Assembly (NCBI GenBank): GCA_025936755.1
Contig: JAICSS010000025.1
Coordinates: forward strand, 1-33,595
DNA length: 33,595 nt
Source: Solirubrobacterales bacterium
GTDB lineage: Bacteria; Actinomycetota; Thermoleophilia; Solirubrobacterales; 70-9
Direction of reading: 5' to 3'
In this document: positions 8,748 to 16,476 of the stretch, in pieces
How positions within the stretch are numbered: the first letter of the stretch is position 1
Layout of the letters: each line of letters opens with the position of its first letter
The notes under the pieces: generated by a model
What the model saw: only the letters and a program-made list of their open reading frames with translations
Told to the model about the DNA's origin: nothing
Databases searched by the model: none
Made by a program: the position numbers and the translations under genes

Positions 8748-9521
8748 ATGAAGGCTCTCGACATCCAGCAGCTGGAGAAGCGCTACCCGAACGGGGTGGA
8801 GGCGCTGCGCGGCGTCTCGGTGGAGATCGCGGAGGGGGAGTTCTTCGGCCTGCTCGGTCCCAACGGCGCCGGCAAGTCGACGCTGATCCACTGCACGACC
8901 GGGCTCGCGCAGCCGACCGGCGGCTCGATCGAGATCTTCGGCAGCGACGCGATCGACCACTACGCCGATGCCCGGCAGGCGGTCGGTCTGGCGCCGCAGG
9001 AGCCGAACATCGACTGGTTTCTGACCGTCGCCGAGACGCTCGACTACCACGCCGGCTACTTCGGGATGCCGCGCAAGGAGCGGCGCCGGCGGACCGCGGA
9101 GCTGCTCGAGACCTTCTCCCTGACCGAGAAGCGCGACGAGCGGACCCGCACCCTCTCGGGCGGGATGAAACGGCGGCTGATCCTGGCCCGGGCGATGATG
9201 CACCGGCCGCGCCTGCTGATCCTCGACGAGCCGACCGCCGGGGTCGACGTCGAGCTGCGGCTGGAGCTCTGGCACTACGTCCAGAAAATCAACCAGGAGG
9301 GGACGACGATCCTCCTCACCACCCACTACCTGGAGGAGGCCGAGCAGCTCTGCGACCGGATCGCCTTCATCGCCGAGGGGCAGATCGTCGCCGAGGGGAC
9401 GAGCGAGGACCTCGCCGCCCGCTTCGACGTGGCGAACCTCGAGGACGCCTACCTGGCGCTGGTCGGCCGCAAGGAGCTCTCGCGCTCGCACATCGAGCTG
9501 GCGCCCGGGGTGGAGGCGTGA
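8748..9521 (+). CDS. ABC transporter ATP-binding protein (ABC-2 export type)
   Basis: A 257-residue nucleotide-binding subunit with Walker A G-P-N-G-A-G-K-S (37-44), signature L-S-G-G-M-K-R-R (136-143), Walker B L-L-I-L-D-E-P-T (D160, E161) and the switch histidine in L-T-T-H-Y-L-E-E-A-E. The sequence style (DrrA/CcmA/YadG-like) indicates an exporter. It powers the permease encoded by the overlapping next gene (GTGA, 4 bp). The substrate is unknown; lipids, drugs or polysaccharides are all seen in this family. ATG 8748 is the natural start, since the conserved domain begins within the first ten residues. Confidence 0.93.
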   Translation: MKALDIQQLEKRYPNGVEALRGVSVEIAEGEFFGLLGPNGAGKSTLIHCTTGLAQPTGGSIEIFGSDAIDHYADARQAVGLAPQEPNIDWFLTVAETLDYHAGYFGMPRKERRRRTAELLETFSLTEKRDERTRTLSGGMKRRLILARAMMHRPRLLILDEPTAGVDVELRLELWHYVQKINQEGTTILLTTHYLEEAEQLCDRIAFIAEGQIVAEGTSEDLAARFDVANLEDAYLALVGRKELSRSHIELAPGVEA

Positions 9522-10285
9522 GCGCCGCCCAGATCCGCTTCGCGACGCTCTGGCGCCGCGAGGTCAACCGCTTCATGAAGATCAAGAAGCAGACGATCGG
9601 CGCGCCGCTGCTGGAAACCTTCCTCTACATCTCGGTCTTCGGCGCCGCCCTCGGCTCGCGGATCGACAAGCTGCACGGGATCGACTACGTCGTCTTCGTC
9701 ATCCCCGGCCTGATCATGATGGCCTTTGCGACCAACTCCTTCTCCAACAACTCCTCCTCGATCCTCCAGCAGAAGTTCCAGGGGGCGATCCAGGACCAGC
9801 TCTCCTCCCCCGCCTCGCCGGCCGAGCTGCTGCTCGCCTTCTCGCTCGGCGGCTTCATGCGCGGCCTGATCGTGGCGGTCCTCACCTTCCTCGTCTCGGT
9901 CGTCCTCGTCGGCCTCCCGGTCGACCACGTCCTCGTCCTGATCCCCTCCCTCTTCCTGGTCGGGTTCTTCTTCTCCCAGCTCGGCGTCCTGATCGGCGTC
10001 CGGGCCGAACAGTTCGACGACGTCGCCTTCGCCCAGACCTTCGTGCTGACGCCGCTGATCTTCCTCGGCGGCGTCTTCTACTCGGCGGCGCTGCTGCCGC
10101 AGCCCTACGAGACGCTGACCCACTTCAACCCGATCTACTACATGATCAACCTCGTCCGCTACGGCTTCGTCGGCTTCACGGAAGTGAGCATCGGCCTCTC
10201 GCTGCTGGCCCTGACCGCGGCGACCGCGGCCCTCTTCCTCGTCAACCTCCGCCTCTTCAGCCGCGGCTACCGCCTGCGGGCATAA
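9518..10285 (+). CDS. ABC-2 type transporter permease
   Basis: A 255-residue membrane protein with about six hydrophobic segments (roughly 30-50, 56-75, 107-130, 138-160, 170-190, 222-245) and an amphipathic N-terminus, as in YadH/DrrB-type permeases. The conserved ABC-2 stretch F-V-L-T-P-L-I-F-L-G-G-V-F-Y is near 175-190 and H-F-N-P-I-Y-Y-M-I-N follows. Its GTG overlaps the stop of the ATPase gene, so the two form one transporter, presumably a heterotetramer in the cytoplasmic membrane. It ends 9 bp from the convergent amt stop, with no separate terminator visible. Confidence 0.92.
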   Translation: MSAAQIRFATLWRREVNRFMKIKKQTIGAPLLETFLYISVFGAALGSRIDKLHGIDYVVFVIPGLIMMAFATNSFSNNSSSILQQKFQGAIQDQLSSPASPAELLLAFSLGGFMRGLIVAVLTFLVSVVLVGLPVDHVLVLIPSLFLVGFFFSQLGVLIGVRAEQFDDVAFAQTFVLTPLIFLGGVFYSAALLPQPYETLTHFNPIYYMINLVRYGFVGFTEVSIGLSLLALTAATAALFLVNLRLFSRGYRLRA

Positions 10286-10294
10286 GCACCCGAC

Positions 10295-11571
<1,277 letters not shown>

Positions 11572-11575
<4 letters not shown>

Positions 11576-11925
11576 TTGCTCACCGGCGTCACGGCGCCCT
11601 CGTCGCTGTCGCCGGTGCGGATCCGCACCGCGTGGTCGAGCGGCAAGACGAAGATCTTGCCGTCGCCGACTTCGCCGGTGCGGCCGCCTTCGCAGAGCGC
11701 CTGCACGGTCTGGTCGACGAAGTTGTCGGAGACGGCGACCTCGAACCTGACCTTCTCCGAGAGCCCCATCTGCACGGTCGTCCCGCGGTAGGTCTCGACC
11801 CTGTCCATCTCGCCGCCGTGCCCCTGCACGCGACTGATCGAGAAGCCGCGGACCTCGGCCCGGTGCAGCGCCTCGAGGACCTGGTTCGCCTGCTCGGGGC
11901 GAACGATCCCGATTACGAGTTTCAC
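11572..11925 (-). CDS. glnB: PII nitrogen regulatory protein lacking Tyr51
   Basis: A 117-residue PII protein that aligns without gaps to E. coli GlnB. Residues kept include Y46, K58, the nucleotide loop G-D-G-K (K90), R101 and R103. Changed residues are position 51 (Tyr in GlnB, Val here), the site uridylylated or adenylylated in proteobacteria and actinobacteria, and position 39 (Gln in GlnB, Glu here), which helps bind Mg-ATP and 2-oxoglutarate. It therefore probably senses ATP/ADP but cannot be modified at Tyr51. It precedes and overlaps amt. Start GTG 11925 is supported by a clear GGAGG 4 nt upstream; a minus-strand TAGGCT at 11966-11971 is the likely -10. Confidence 0.93.
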
Positions 11926-11965
11926 TTTGCCTCCATCTCCCTTGAACGAGAACCTGCCGCGCGCG

Positions 11966-11971
11966 AGCCTA
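11966..11971 (-). promoter_or_regulatory. Probable -10 box of the glnB-amt operon
   Basis: Minus-strand TAGGCT lies about 40 nt before the glnB GTG, giving a conventional leader with a GGAGG ribosome-binding site at 11930-11934. No convincing -35 box or activator site was recognised. Confidence 0.35.
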
Positions 11972-12031
11972 TCGGGACGGCAAGCGGGATTGCGCCCCCG
12001 GTCGCCGCGGCGGCCGGGGGCGACGGCTCCC

Positions 12032-12037
12032 TACAAT
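12032..12037 (+). promoter_or_regulatory. -10 box (TACAAT) of the penicillin-binding protein gene
   Basis: TACAAT, a near-consensus -10, ends 9 nt before the ATG at 12047. There is no Shine-Dalgarno between them, so the transcript is probably leaderless or nearly so. Confidence 0.5.
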
Positions 12038-12046
12038 CAGCAGCGA

Positions 12047-14176
12047 ATGGCCACGCGGGTCCGCAGGCGGCGTCGCAAGCCGCACCATCCCATCTGGCAC
12101 AAGGTCGCGATCCCGCTGGGAATCATCGCCGCGCTTGTGCTGGTCGCCGGCGGGATCGCCGCGGCCTGGGCGATCAACATCTACAACTCGGCGCCGCCGC
12201 TATCGAGCCTGAAACCGGTGCAGAAGGGCCGCTCCTCGGCGATCTACGCCGCCGACGGCAGCCTGATCGGGTTCATCCGCTCCGAAAACGTGCGCCAGCC
12301 GCTGCCGGAAAAGTCGCAGCCGCAGGTGCTGCGCGACGCGACGATCGCGATCGAGGACAAGAACTTCTTCCACCACGGCGCCCTCGACTACGAAGGCATC
12401 GCCCGCGCCGCCTGGAAGGACCTGCAGGCCGGCGCCGCCGTCCAGGGCGCCTCGACGATCACCCAGCAGCTGGTCCGCAACCTCTACATCCACAACCCCG
12501 AAAACACGCTGAAGCGAAAGCTGATCGAAGCCTCGCTCGCGGTCGAGCTCGAGGAAGCCCACGACAAGGACTGGATCCTCACCCAGTACCTCAACAGCGC
12601 CCCCTACGGGACGGTCGAAGGCCAGACCGCGGTCGGCGCCGAGGCCGCCTCGCAGACCTACTTCTCCAAGCCCGCCAAGGACCTCACCCTGACCGAGGCG
12701 GCGCTGCTGGCCGGGCTGCCGCAGGCGCCCTCCGAATACAACCCCTTCCTCGACCCGAAAGCGGCGCTGAAGCGGCGCAACGAGGTGCTGCAGGTGATGA
12801 ACGAACAGGGTTACATCACCGGCGACGAATACCGCAACGCGCGCACCCACGGCCTCGGGCTCCACCCCGGCGACAAGTACCAGGTGATCAAGGACCCGTT
12901 CCTCTTCGACCTCGTCCAGAACGAACTGATCGACAAGTACGGGATCAACACCGTCCGCAAAGGCGGGCTGAAGGCCTACACGACGATCGAACCCGACCTG
13001 CAGTCGAAGGCCGAATACGCGGTCGAAAACTACTGTTCCGTCTGCTACCCCGAAGGCGGACCGGTGGCCGGCCTCGCCTCGGTCAACCCGAGCAACGGCG
13101 CGATCGTCGCCCTCGCCTCGACCGAAGGCTTCGCCGACGAAAGCCAGTTCAACTACGCCTGGCAGGCGCGGCGGCAGCCCGGGTCCTCGTTCAAGACCTT
13201 CGTCCTCACCACCGCGGTCAAGGAGGGGATCGACCCCGGCAGCACCTACTACGACGGCACCTCGCCGAAGACGCTGGAAATCCCCGGCGGCGGCACCTGG
13301 ACGGTCAACAACTCCGAGGGCGATGGAGGCGGGACCTACAACCTGGAAAGCGCAACCTGGGACTCGGTCAACGTCGTCTTCGCCCAGCTCGACCTCGACG
13401 TCGGCCCGGAATCCGTGACCGAAACGGCGCAGCAGATGGGGATCGAATCGCCGCTGCAGTCGGTTCCGGCGGAGGGGATCGGCGGTCTCGGGGTCGGCGT
13501 CACGCCGCTGGAAATGGCCGACGCCTACGCGACCCTCGCCAGCGGCGGCATCCACCACGACCCGACCGCGGTCAGCAAGGTCGAGTTCCCCAACGGCAAG
13601 GTCGACGACTTCGAGAAGGACTCCGGCAAGCGCGTCCTCACCCAGGGCCAGGCCTACGAAGTCACCCGCATCCTCGAGGGCGTGATCACCCAGGGCACCG
13701 GCGCCGGCTACACCTCGACGGGCTGCTCGAGCGCCGCCGGCAAGACCGGCACCTCGGAGGGTCTCTCCGACGCCTGGTTCGTCGGCTTCACCCCGCTCTT
13801 CTCGACCGCGGTCTGGGTCGGCCACCCGACCAACCGCGAATACACCGGCTTCGGCGGCCCCACCGCCGGCCCGATCTGGGCCAACTACATGACGGAAGCG
13901 ATCGAAGGCGAATGCCCCGAATTCGAAACCGGGACGGCACCCGACCTCGAAGGCCTCGACAGCGAACACACCTCTTCCAGCGGCTACAGCGGCTACGAAG
14001 AAGAAGAAACCTACGAAGGCACCGAAGAAGAATCCGAAGAACCGGAAGGCAAGGGCAAGGGCGGCGAAAACGGCGGCGAAGAAAACACCCCCGACCCCGA
14101 ACCCGCGCCGACGCCCGAACCCACGCCGACCCCGCCGCCGTCACCTCCGTCCGGCGGCGGCGTCAGCCCCGGCTGA
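12047..14176 (+). CDS. Bifunctional class A penicillin-binding protein (transglycosylase/transpeptidase)
   Basis: A 709-residue type II membrane protein: basic N-terminus (R-R-R-R-R-K), one membrane helix (about 16-42), then a GT51 glycosyltransferase domain with the catalytic Glu in I-E-D-K-N-F-F (E103) and Q-G-A-S-T-I-T-Q-Q near 140. The penicillin-binding transpeptidase domain has S-S-F-K (nucleophile S380, K383), S-V-N (440-442) and K-T-G-T (K566). It polymerises and cross-links peptidoglycan outside the membrane. The last 70 or so residues are a low-complexity tail, first Glu/Ser/Tyr/Gly-rich, then Pro/Thr/Glu repeats. Glu codons are mostly GAA. Start ATG 12047 follows a TACAAT box; the frame is open upstream but encodes no sensible extension. 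Confidence 0.95.
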   Translation: MATRVRRRRRKPHHPIWHKVAIPLGIIAALVLVAGGIAAAWAINIYNSAPPLSSLKPVQKGRSSAIYAADGSLIGFIRSENVRQPLPEKSQPQVLRDATIAIEDKNFFHHGALDYEGIARAAWKDLQAGAAVQGASTITQQLVRNLYIHNPENTLKRKLIEASLAVELEEAHDKDWILTQYLNSAPYGTVEGQTAVGAEAASQTYFSKPAKDLTLTEAALLAGLPQAPSEYNPFLDPKAALKRRNEVLQVMNEQGYITGDEYRNARTHGLGLHPGDKYQVIKDPFLFDLVQNELIDKYGINTVRKGGLKAYTTIEPDLQSKAEYAVENYCSVCYPEGGPVAGLASVNPSNGAIVALASTEGFADESQFNYAWQARRQPGSSFKTFVLTTAVKEGIDPGSTYYDGTSPKTLEIPGGGTWTVNNSEGDGGGTYNLESATWDSVNVVFAQLDLDVGPESVTETAQQMGIESPLQSVPAEGIGGLGVGVTPLEMADAYATLASGGIHHDPTAVSKVEFPNGKVDDFEKDSGKRVLTQGQAYEVTRILEGVITQGTGAGYTSTGCSSAAGKTGTSEGLSDAWFVGFTPLFSTAVWVGHPTNREYTGFGGPTAGPIWANYMTEAIEGECPEFETGTAPDLEGLDSEHTSSSGYSGYEEEETYEGTEEESEEPEGKGKGGENGGEENTPDPEPAPTPEPTPTPPPSPPSGGGVSPG

Positions 14177-14224
14177 TCACCGACTCCGAGGTTAGGACCC
14201 CGATAGGGGACCAAATCTCGGTGA
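14177..14224. terminator. Possible terminator between convergent genes
   Basis: Outer arms TCACCGA (14177-14183) and TCGGTGA (14218-14224) enclose a smaller CCCC-GATA-GGGG hairpin. It occupies the gap between the PBP stop (14176) and the convergent small gene (14227). No T-tract is present. Confidence 0.4.
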
Positions 14225-14226
14225 CG

Positions 14227-14508
14227 TCACTTGCCCCGAATCTGCTCGGCAGGCGCGTCGAATCTGGCCTGTTCGCGACGGGCCCACGCGTCCCACAAGA
14301 TCCAGATCACCGACGCTCCCAGCAGCCCTACGGTGCCGACCCAGAACATTCCGATCAAGAGGGAGACACACCCGAGTCCAGCAAGCCCCCACACGGCGAC
14401 TTTGAAAGCTCGCCATTTGCGCTTTGCAGTGCGTGCTTCCTCGGCAGCCCTCGGATCAAGGTTCGAAGGGGTCGATTGATGTCCCTGCGAGTCGCCGGTT
14501 AGCTTCAC
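14227..14508 (-). CDS. Small membrane protein of unknown function
   Basis: A 93-residue protein with a polar N-terminal third, a basic stretch (A-R-T-A-K-R-K-W-R) and two adjacent hydrophobic segments (about 33-53 and 55-70), then a charged C-terminus. GTG 14508 is chosen because it overlaps the stop of the upstream gene as GTGA, the coupling seen in other operons here. ATG 14541 is an alternative start giving 104 residues. The family is not recognised. It probably works with the protein encoded at 14505-14921. Base composition here is visibly less GC-rich than in the flanking genes, consistent with a more recently acquired patch. Confidence 0.6.
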   Translation of the reverse strand: MKLTGDSQGHQSTPSNLDPRAAEEARTAKRKWRAFKVAVWGLAGLGCVSLLIGMFWVGTVGLLGASVIWILWDAWARREQARFDAPAEQIRGK

Positions 14509-14921
14509 GTCGCGGTTGACCGGTCGTGAGGTGGTTGGCATCTCGAGGCGACCAGTGCTGCGTCCTCGCCATGGAAGGGAATCGGGAAGTACCGCTTGCC
14601 GCCGACACGAAAGCTGCCGCCGGTCCACTCGATGGTGGGTGCGGGTAAAAAAGTTTCACTCTCGATGTACGCGATCGTGGCGCGAAAGATCGCAGGGCGC
14701 TTCAGCCCGAGCACCAGCAACTTGTCGTCGGCGACCACCAGGACAAACTCCCTCCGGAAGAGGACAAGCGGATTGAGGCTCGACCAGGGGAAGATGCGTC
14801 GCTTCTCGGTGGCTACGAAAAACGGGCCGATGTGAGCTGGGGCGAGATGTTCGGGAACTGCTTTTTCCAGGGCAGACTGCCGGAGGCCCCCCTTCTTCCA
14901 AGCGTCGAAGCCTGCTCCCAT
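14505..14921 (-). CDS. Unrecognised soluble protein, possibly PH-like fold
   Basis: A 138-residue protein starting M-G-A-G-F-D-A-W-K-K. After a short helical N-terminus (about 1-30) comes a run of alternating beta-like segments: G-P-F-F-V-A-T-E-K-R, F-V-L-V-V-A-D-D-K-L-L-V-L, A-T-I-A-Y-I-E-S-E and S-F-R-V-G-G-K-R-Y-F-P-I-P-F. That pattern is reminiscent of bacterial PH-like domains, but I cannot confirm it. ATG 14921 is favoured over upstream starts because a minus-strand TAGCAT box ends 7 nt before it. It overlaps the next gene by 4 bp (GTGA), giving a two-gene unit. Codon use is less GC-biased than that of the neighbours. Confidence 0.6.
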   Translation of the reverse strand: MGAGFDAWKKGGLRQSALEKAVPEHLAPAHIGPFFVATEKRRIFPWSSLNPLVLFRREFVLVVADDKLLVLGLKRPAIFRATIAYIESETFLPAPTIEWTGGSFRVGGKRYFPIPFHGEDAALVASRCQPPHDRSTAT

Positions 14922-14928
14922 TCGAAAA

Positions 14929-14934
14929 ATGCTA
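14929..14934 (-). promoter_or_regulatory. -10 box (TAGCAT) of the two-gene unit at 14227-14921
   Basis: On the minus strand TAGCAT is followed by 7 nt and the ATG at 14921, again with no Shine-Dalgarno. Confidence 0.4.
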
Positions 14935-15072
14935 CCCCGGTGGTCGTCAAGGTCGCGCGTTGCCCGGGGGGGAACCAGGCGCTTCATCTGCTTCGGCAAA
15001 CGCGGTGAGAGGACGCCCGCGTGGGCCTGTCCGTTCGGCACCGCCGGGCGTCCGTGCAGGGCGACTTCGACG

Positions 15073-15207
15073 ATGATCGTGGCCGTCCTCGTAGCGGAAG
15101 ATTGGATCGGCGAGGCGACCGTGGAATGGCGAGATGGAAAGACCCGCTATGGCGATGGCAATAAAATTCCGCTTGACGAGCTCATCGACGTCCTCGAAGA
15201 CCTTTAG
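15073..15207 (+). CDS. Short ORF, possibly a small acidic protein or gene remnant
   Basis: An ATG at 15073 opens 44 codons ending in an acidic helical segment (P-L-D-E-L-I-D-V-L-E-D-L). The composition looks protein-like, with W-I-G-E-A-T-V-E-W-R-D-G-K-T as a possible beta hairpin. There is no Shine-Dalgarno and no TANNNT box at the usual spacing. The frame stays open upstream to 14929, but that part reads like non-coding sequence. It could be a real short gene or the surviving end of a longer one. The rest of 14935-15210 shows nothing else I can support. Confidence 0.3.
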   Translation: MIVAVLVAEDWIGEATVEWRDGKTRYGDGNKIPLDELIDVLEDL

Positions 15208-15210
15208 GGA

Positions 15211-15591
15211 TCAGCCGGCCTCAACTAGCTCGACTCTGTAGCCGTCGGGATCCCTGACGAAGGCGATGCGGTGGCCCTCGGTGCGGCCGCCGGGGCGGTA
15301 GGGGGGCTTCTCGGGCTCGATGCCGAGGTCGGCGAGGCGGGCCAGGGTTCCGTCGAGGTCCTCGACGCCGAGGGCGATGTGGTTGTAGCCGGTGCCGTGG
15401 TCGTACTCGGTGACGCCGTGGTTGTAGGTGAGCTCGAGGCGGGGGTCCTCGCCGGGCATCGCCAGGAAGACGTTGATCGCCTCCTCGCCGATCGGCATCC
15501 GCCGCACCTCCTCGAAGCCGAGCTTCTCGTAGAAGGCGACCGAGCGATCGATGTCGCCGATCCGGTAGCAGGTATGGAGAAAAGTAGGCAC
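15211..15591 (-). CDS. Glyoxalase I-like / VOC superfamily protein
   Basis: A 126-residue VOC-fold protein with both beta-alpha-beta-beta-beta halves. The four metal-ligand positions of glyoxalase I are present: H6 (F-L-H-T-C-Y), E53 (L-E-L-T-Y-N), H71 (Y-N-H-I-A-L-G-V) and E121 (Y-R-V-E-L-V). The R-D-P-D-G-Y motif near the end is typical. It would isomerise the hemithioacetal of methylglyoxal and a thiol to a lactoyl-thiol in the cytoplasm; in an actinobacterium the thiol would be mycothiol or another substitute rather than glutathione (inference). Start GTG 15591 gives the canonical N-terminus. It stands alone, convergent with the short ORF at 15073. Confidence 0.88.
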   Translation of the reverse strand: MPTFLHTCYRIGDIDRSVAFYEKLGFEEVRRMPIGEEAINVFLAMPGEDPRLELTYNHGVTEYDHGTGYNHIALGVEDLDGTLARLADLGIEPEKPPYRPGGRTEGHRIAFVRDPDGYRVELVEAG

Positions 15592-15655
15592 AGGCGGAGA
15601 TCGAGGTTACCGGGGGTGGAATTCGCCCAAAAGCAGGTAGAAGCTTCTTCTCCTG

Positions 15656-15684
15656 TTGAACTCGCCCGACCGGAGTACTAGCGT
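15656..15684 (+). promoter_or_regulatory. Possible promoter of the secreted cupredoxin gene
   Basis: TTGAAC (15656-15661) is separated by 17 bp from TAGCGT (15679-15684). The resulting leader would be about 55 nt and contains GAAAGG ahead of the TTG start at 15747. The inference rests on consensus similarity only. Confidence 0.35.
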
Positions 15685-15746
15685 GACGGATCGGTCGCGG
15701 GGCCGACCCCGGCCGTTTCGAATCCTCATCAGAGAAAGGCAGCACT

Positions 15747-16349
15747 TTGCACAGCAAGCTTTCCCGCCGCGCCCGGATGCGGGCACTGGTTCTCGCGGTC
15801 TCGGCGGCCGCCCTCACCCTCGCCTTCGTCGGCACCGCCGCCGCGGCGACCCCGACCGGCGTCACCGACCAGATCTCGATCGAGCTGACCAAAGGCAAGC
15901 TGAAGTTCGTCGGACCGGAAACGGTCACCGTCGGCGACCAGCTCGAAATCGTCAACAAGACGAACCCGCGTCAGGTCGGTCCCCACACCTTCTCGCTGGT
16001 CACCAAGGGCTCTCAGCCGAAGACCCCGAAGGCGCGCAAGAGGTGCTTCACCCCGAAGCACATCTGCCTGGCGATCGCGCTCTGGCACGGCTTCAACCCG
16101 AAAACCGAACAGATCACGAAGAACCCGGCCAAGGCCGGCCCCGCCGGCTGGAGCACGGCAGGGAACGCCACCGGCAAGAAGGGCGACTCGTGGTTCAGCG
16201 GTGAAAAGAAGGGCGGCCACATCTCCCAGGAAGTCACCGCCGAAGCGGGCACGACGCTCTACTACATGTGCGCCGTCCACCCGTGGATGCAGGGCAAGGT
16301 GACCGTCGTCGCTCCGGTGGTCCCGCCGCTGCCCACTCCGACCAGCTAG
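15747..16349 (+). CDS. Secreted cupredoxin-domain protein
   Basis: A 200-residue protein with a Sec signal peptide (basic start, hydrophobic A-L-V-L-A-V-S-A-A-A-L-T-L-A-F-V-G-T, cleavage likely near A-A-A-A-T at about 34). The cupredoxin domain carries type 1 copper ligands H80 (V-G-P-H-T-F) and C175, H178, M181 (M-C-A-V-H-P-W-M-Q-G). Between the first His and the Cys lies an unusually long, Lys-rich insertion of about 60 residues with two extra cysteines (C100, C107) that may form a disulfide. The start is TTG 15747, with GAAAGG upstream; ATG 15777 is possible and would keep the signal. Glu codons are mostly GAA. It directly precedes a multicopper oxidase and may donate electrons to it. Confidence 0.82.
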   Translation: MHSKLSRRARMRALVLAVSAAALTLAFVGTAAAATPTGVTDQISIELTKGKLKFVGPETVTVGDQLEIVNKTNPRQVGPHTFSLVTKGSQPKTPKARKRCFTPKHICLAIALWHGFNPKTEQITKNPAKAGPAGWSTAGNATGKKGDSWFSGEKKGGHISQEVTAEAGTTLYYMCAVHPWMQGKVTVVAPVVPPLPTPTS

Positions 16350-16476
16350 CAACACGGCTGGGCAGTCCTCAGCACCGCACCGCCGCTTCGGGCGCCGAAC
16401 TTTCCTCGGCGCCCTCGGCGGCGGTGCGCTCGCCGTCCTCCTTCCCCTGCGGGGGAGGAGCGGCGGCCCGCTGCCG

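Noticed and set aside
14222-14230. TGACGTCA palindrome near the PBP terminator region
   Set aside because: A short 8-10 bp palindrome between convergent genes with no promoter nearby; likely chance.
15712-15730. GTTTCGAATCC resembles a tRNA T-arm
   Set aside because: No acceptor stem, D-arm or anticodon arm can be formed upstream; it lies in the leader of the cupredoxin gene.
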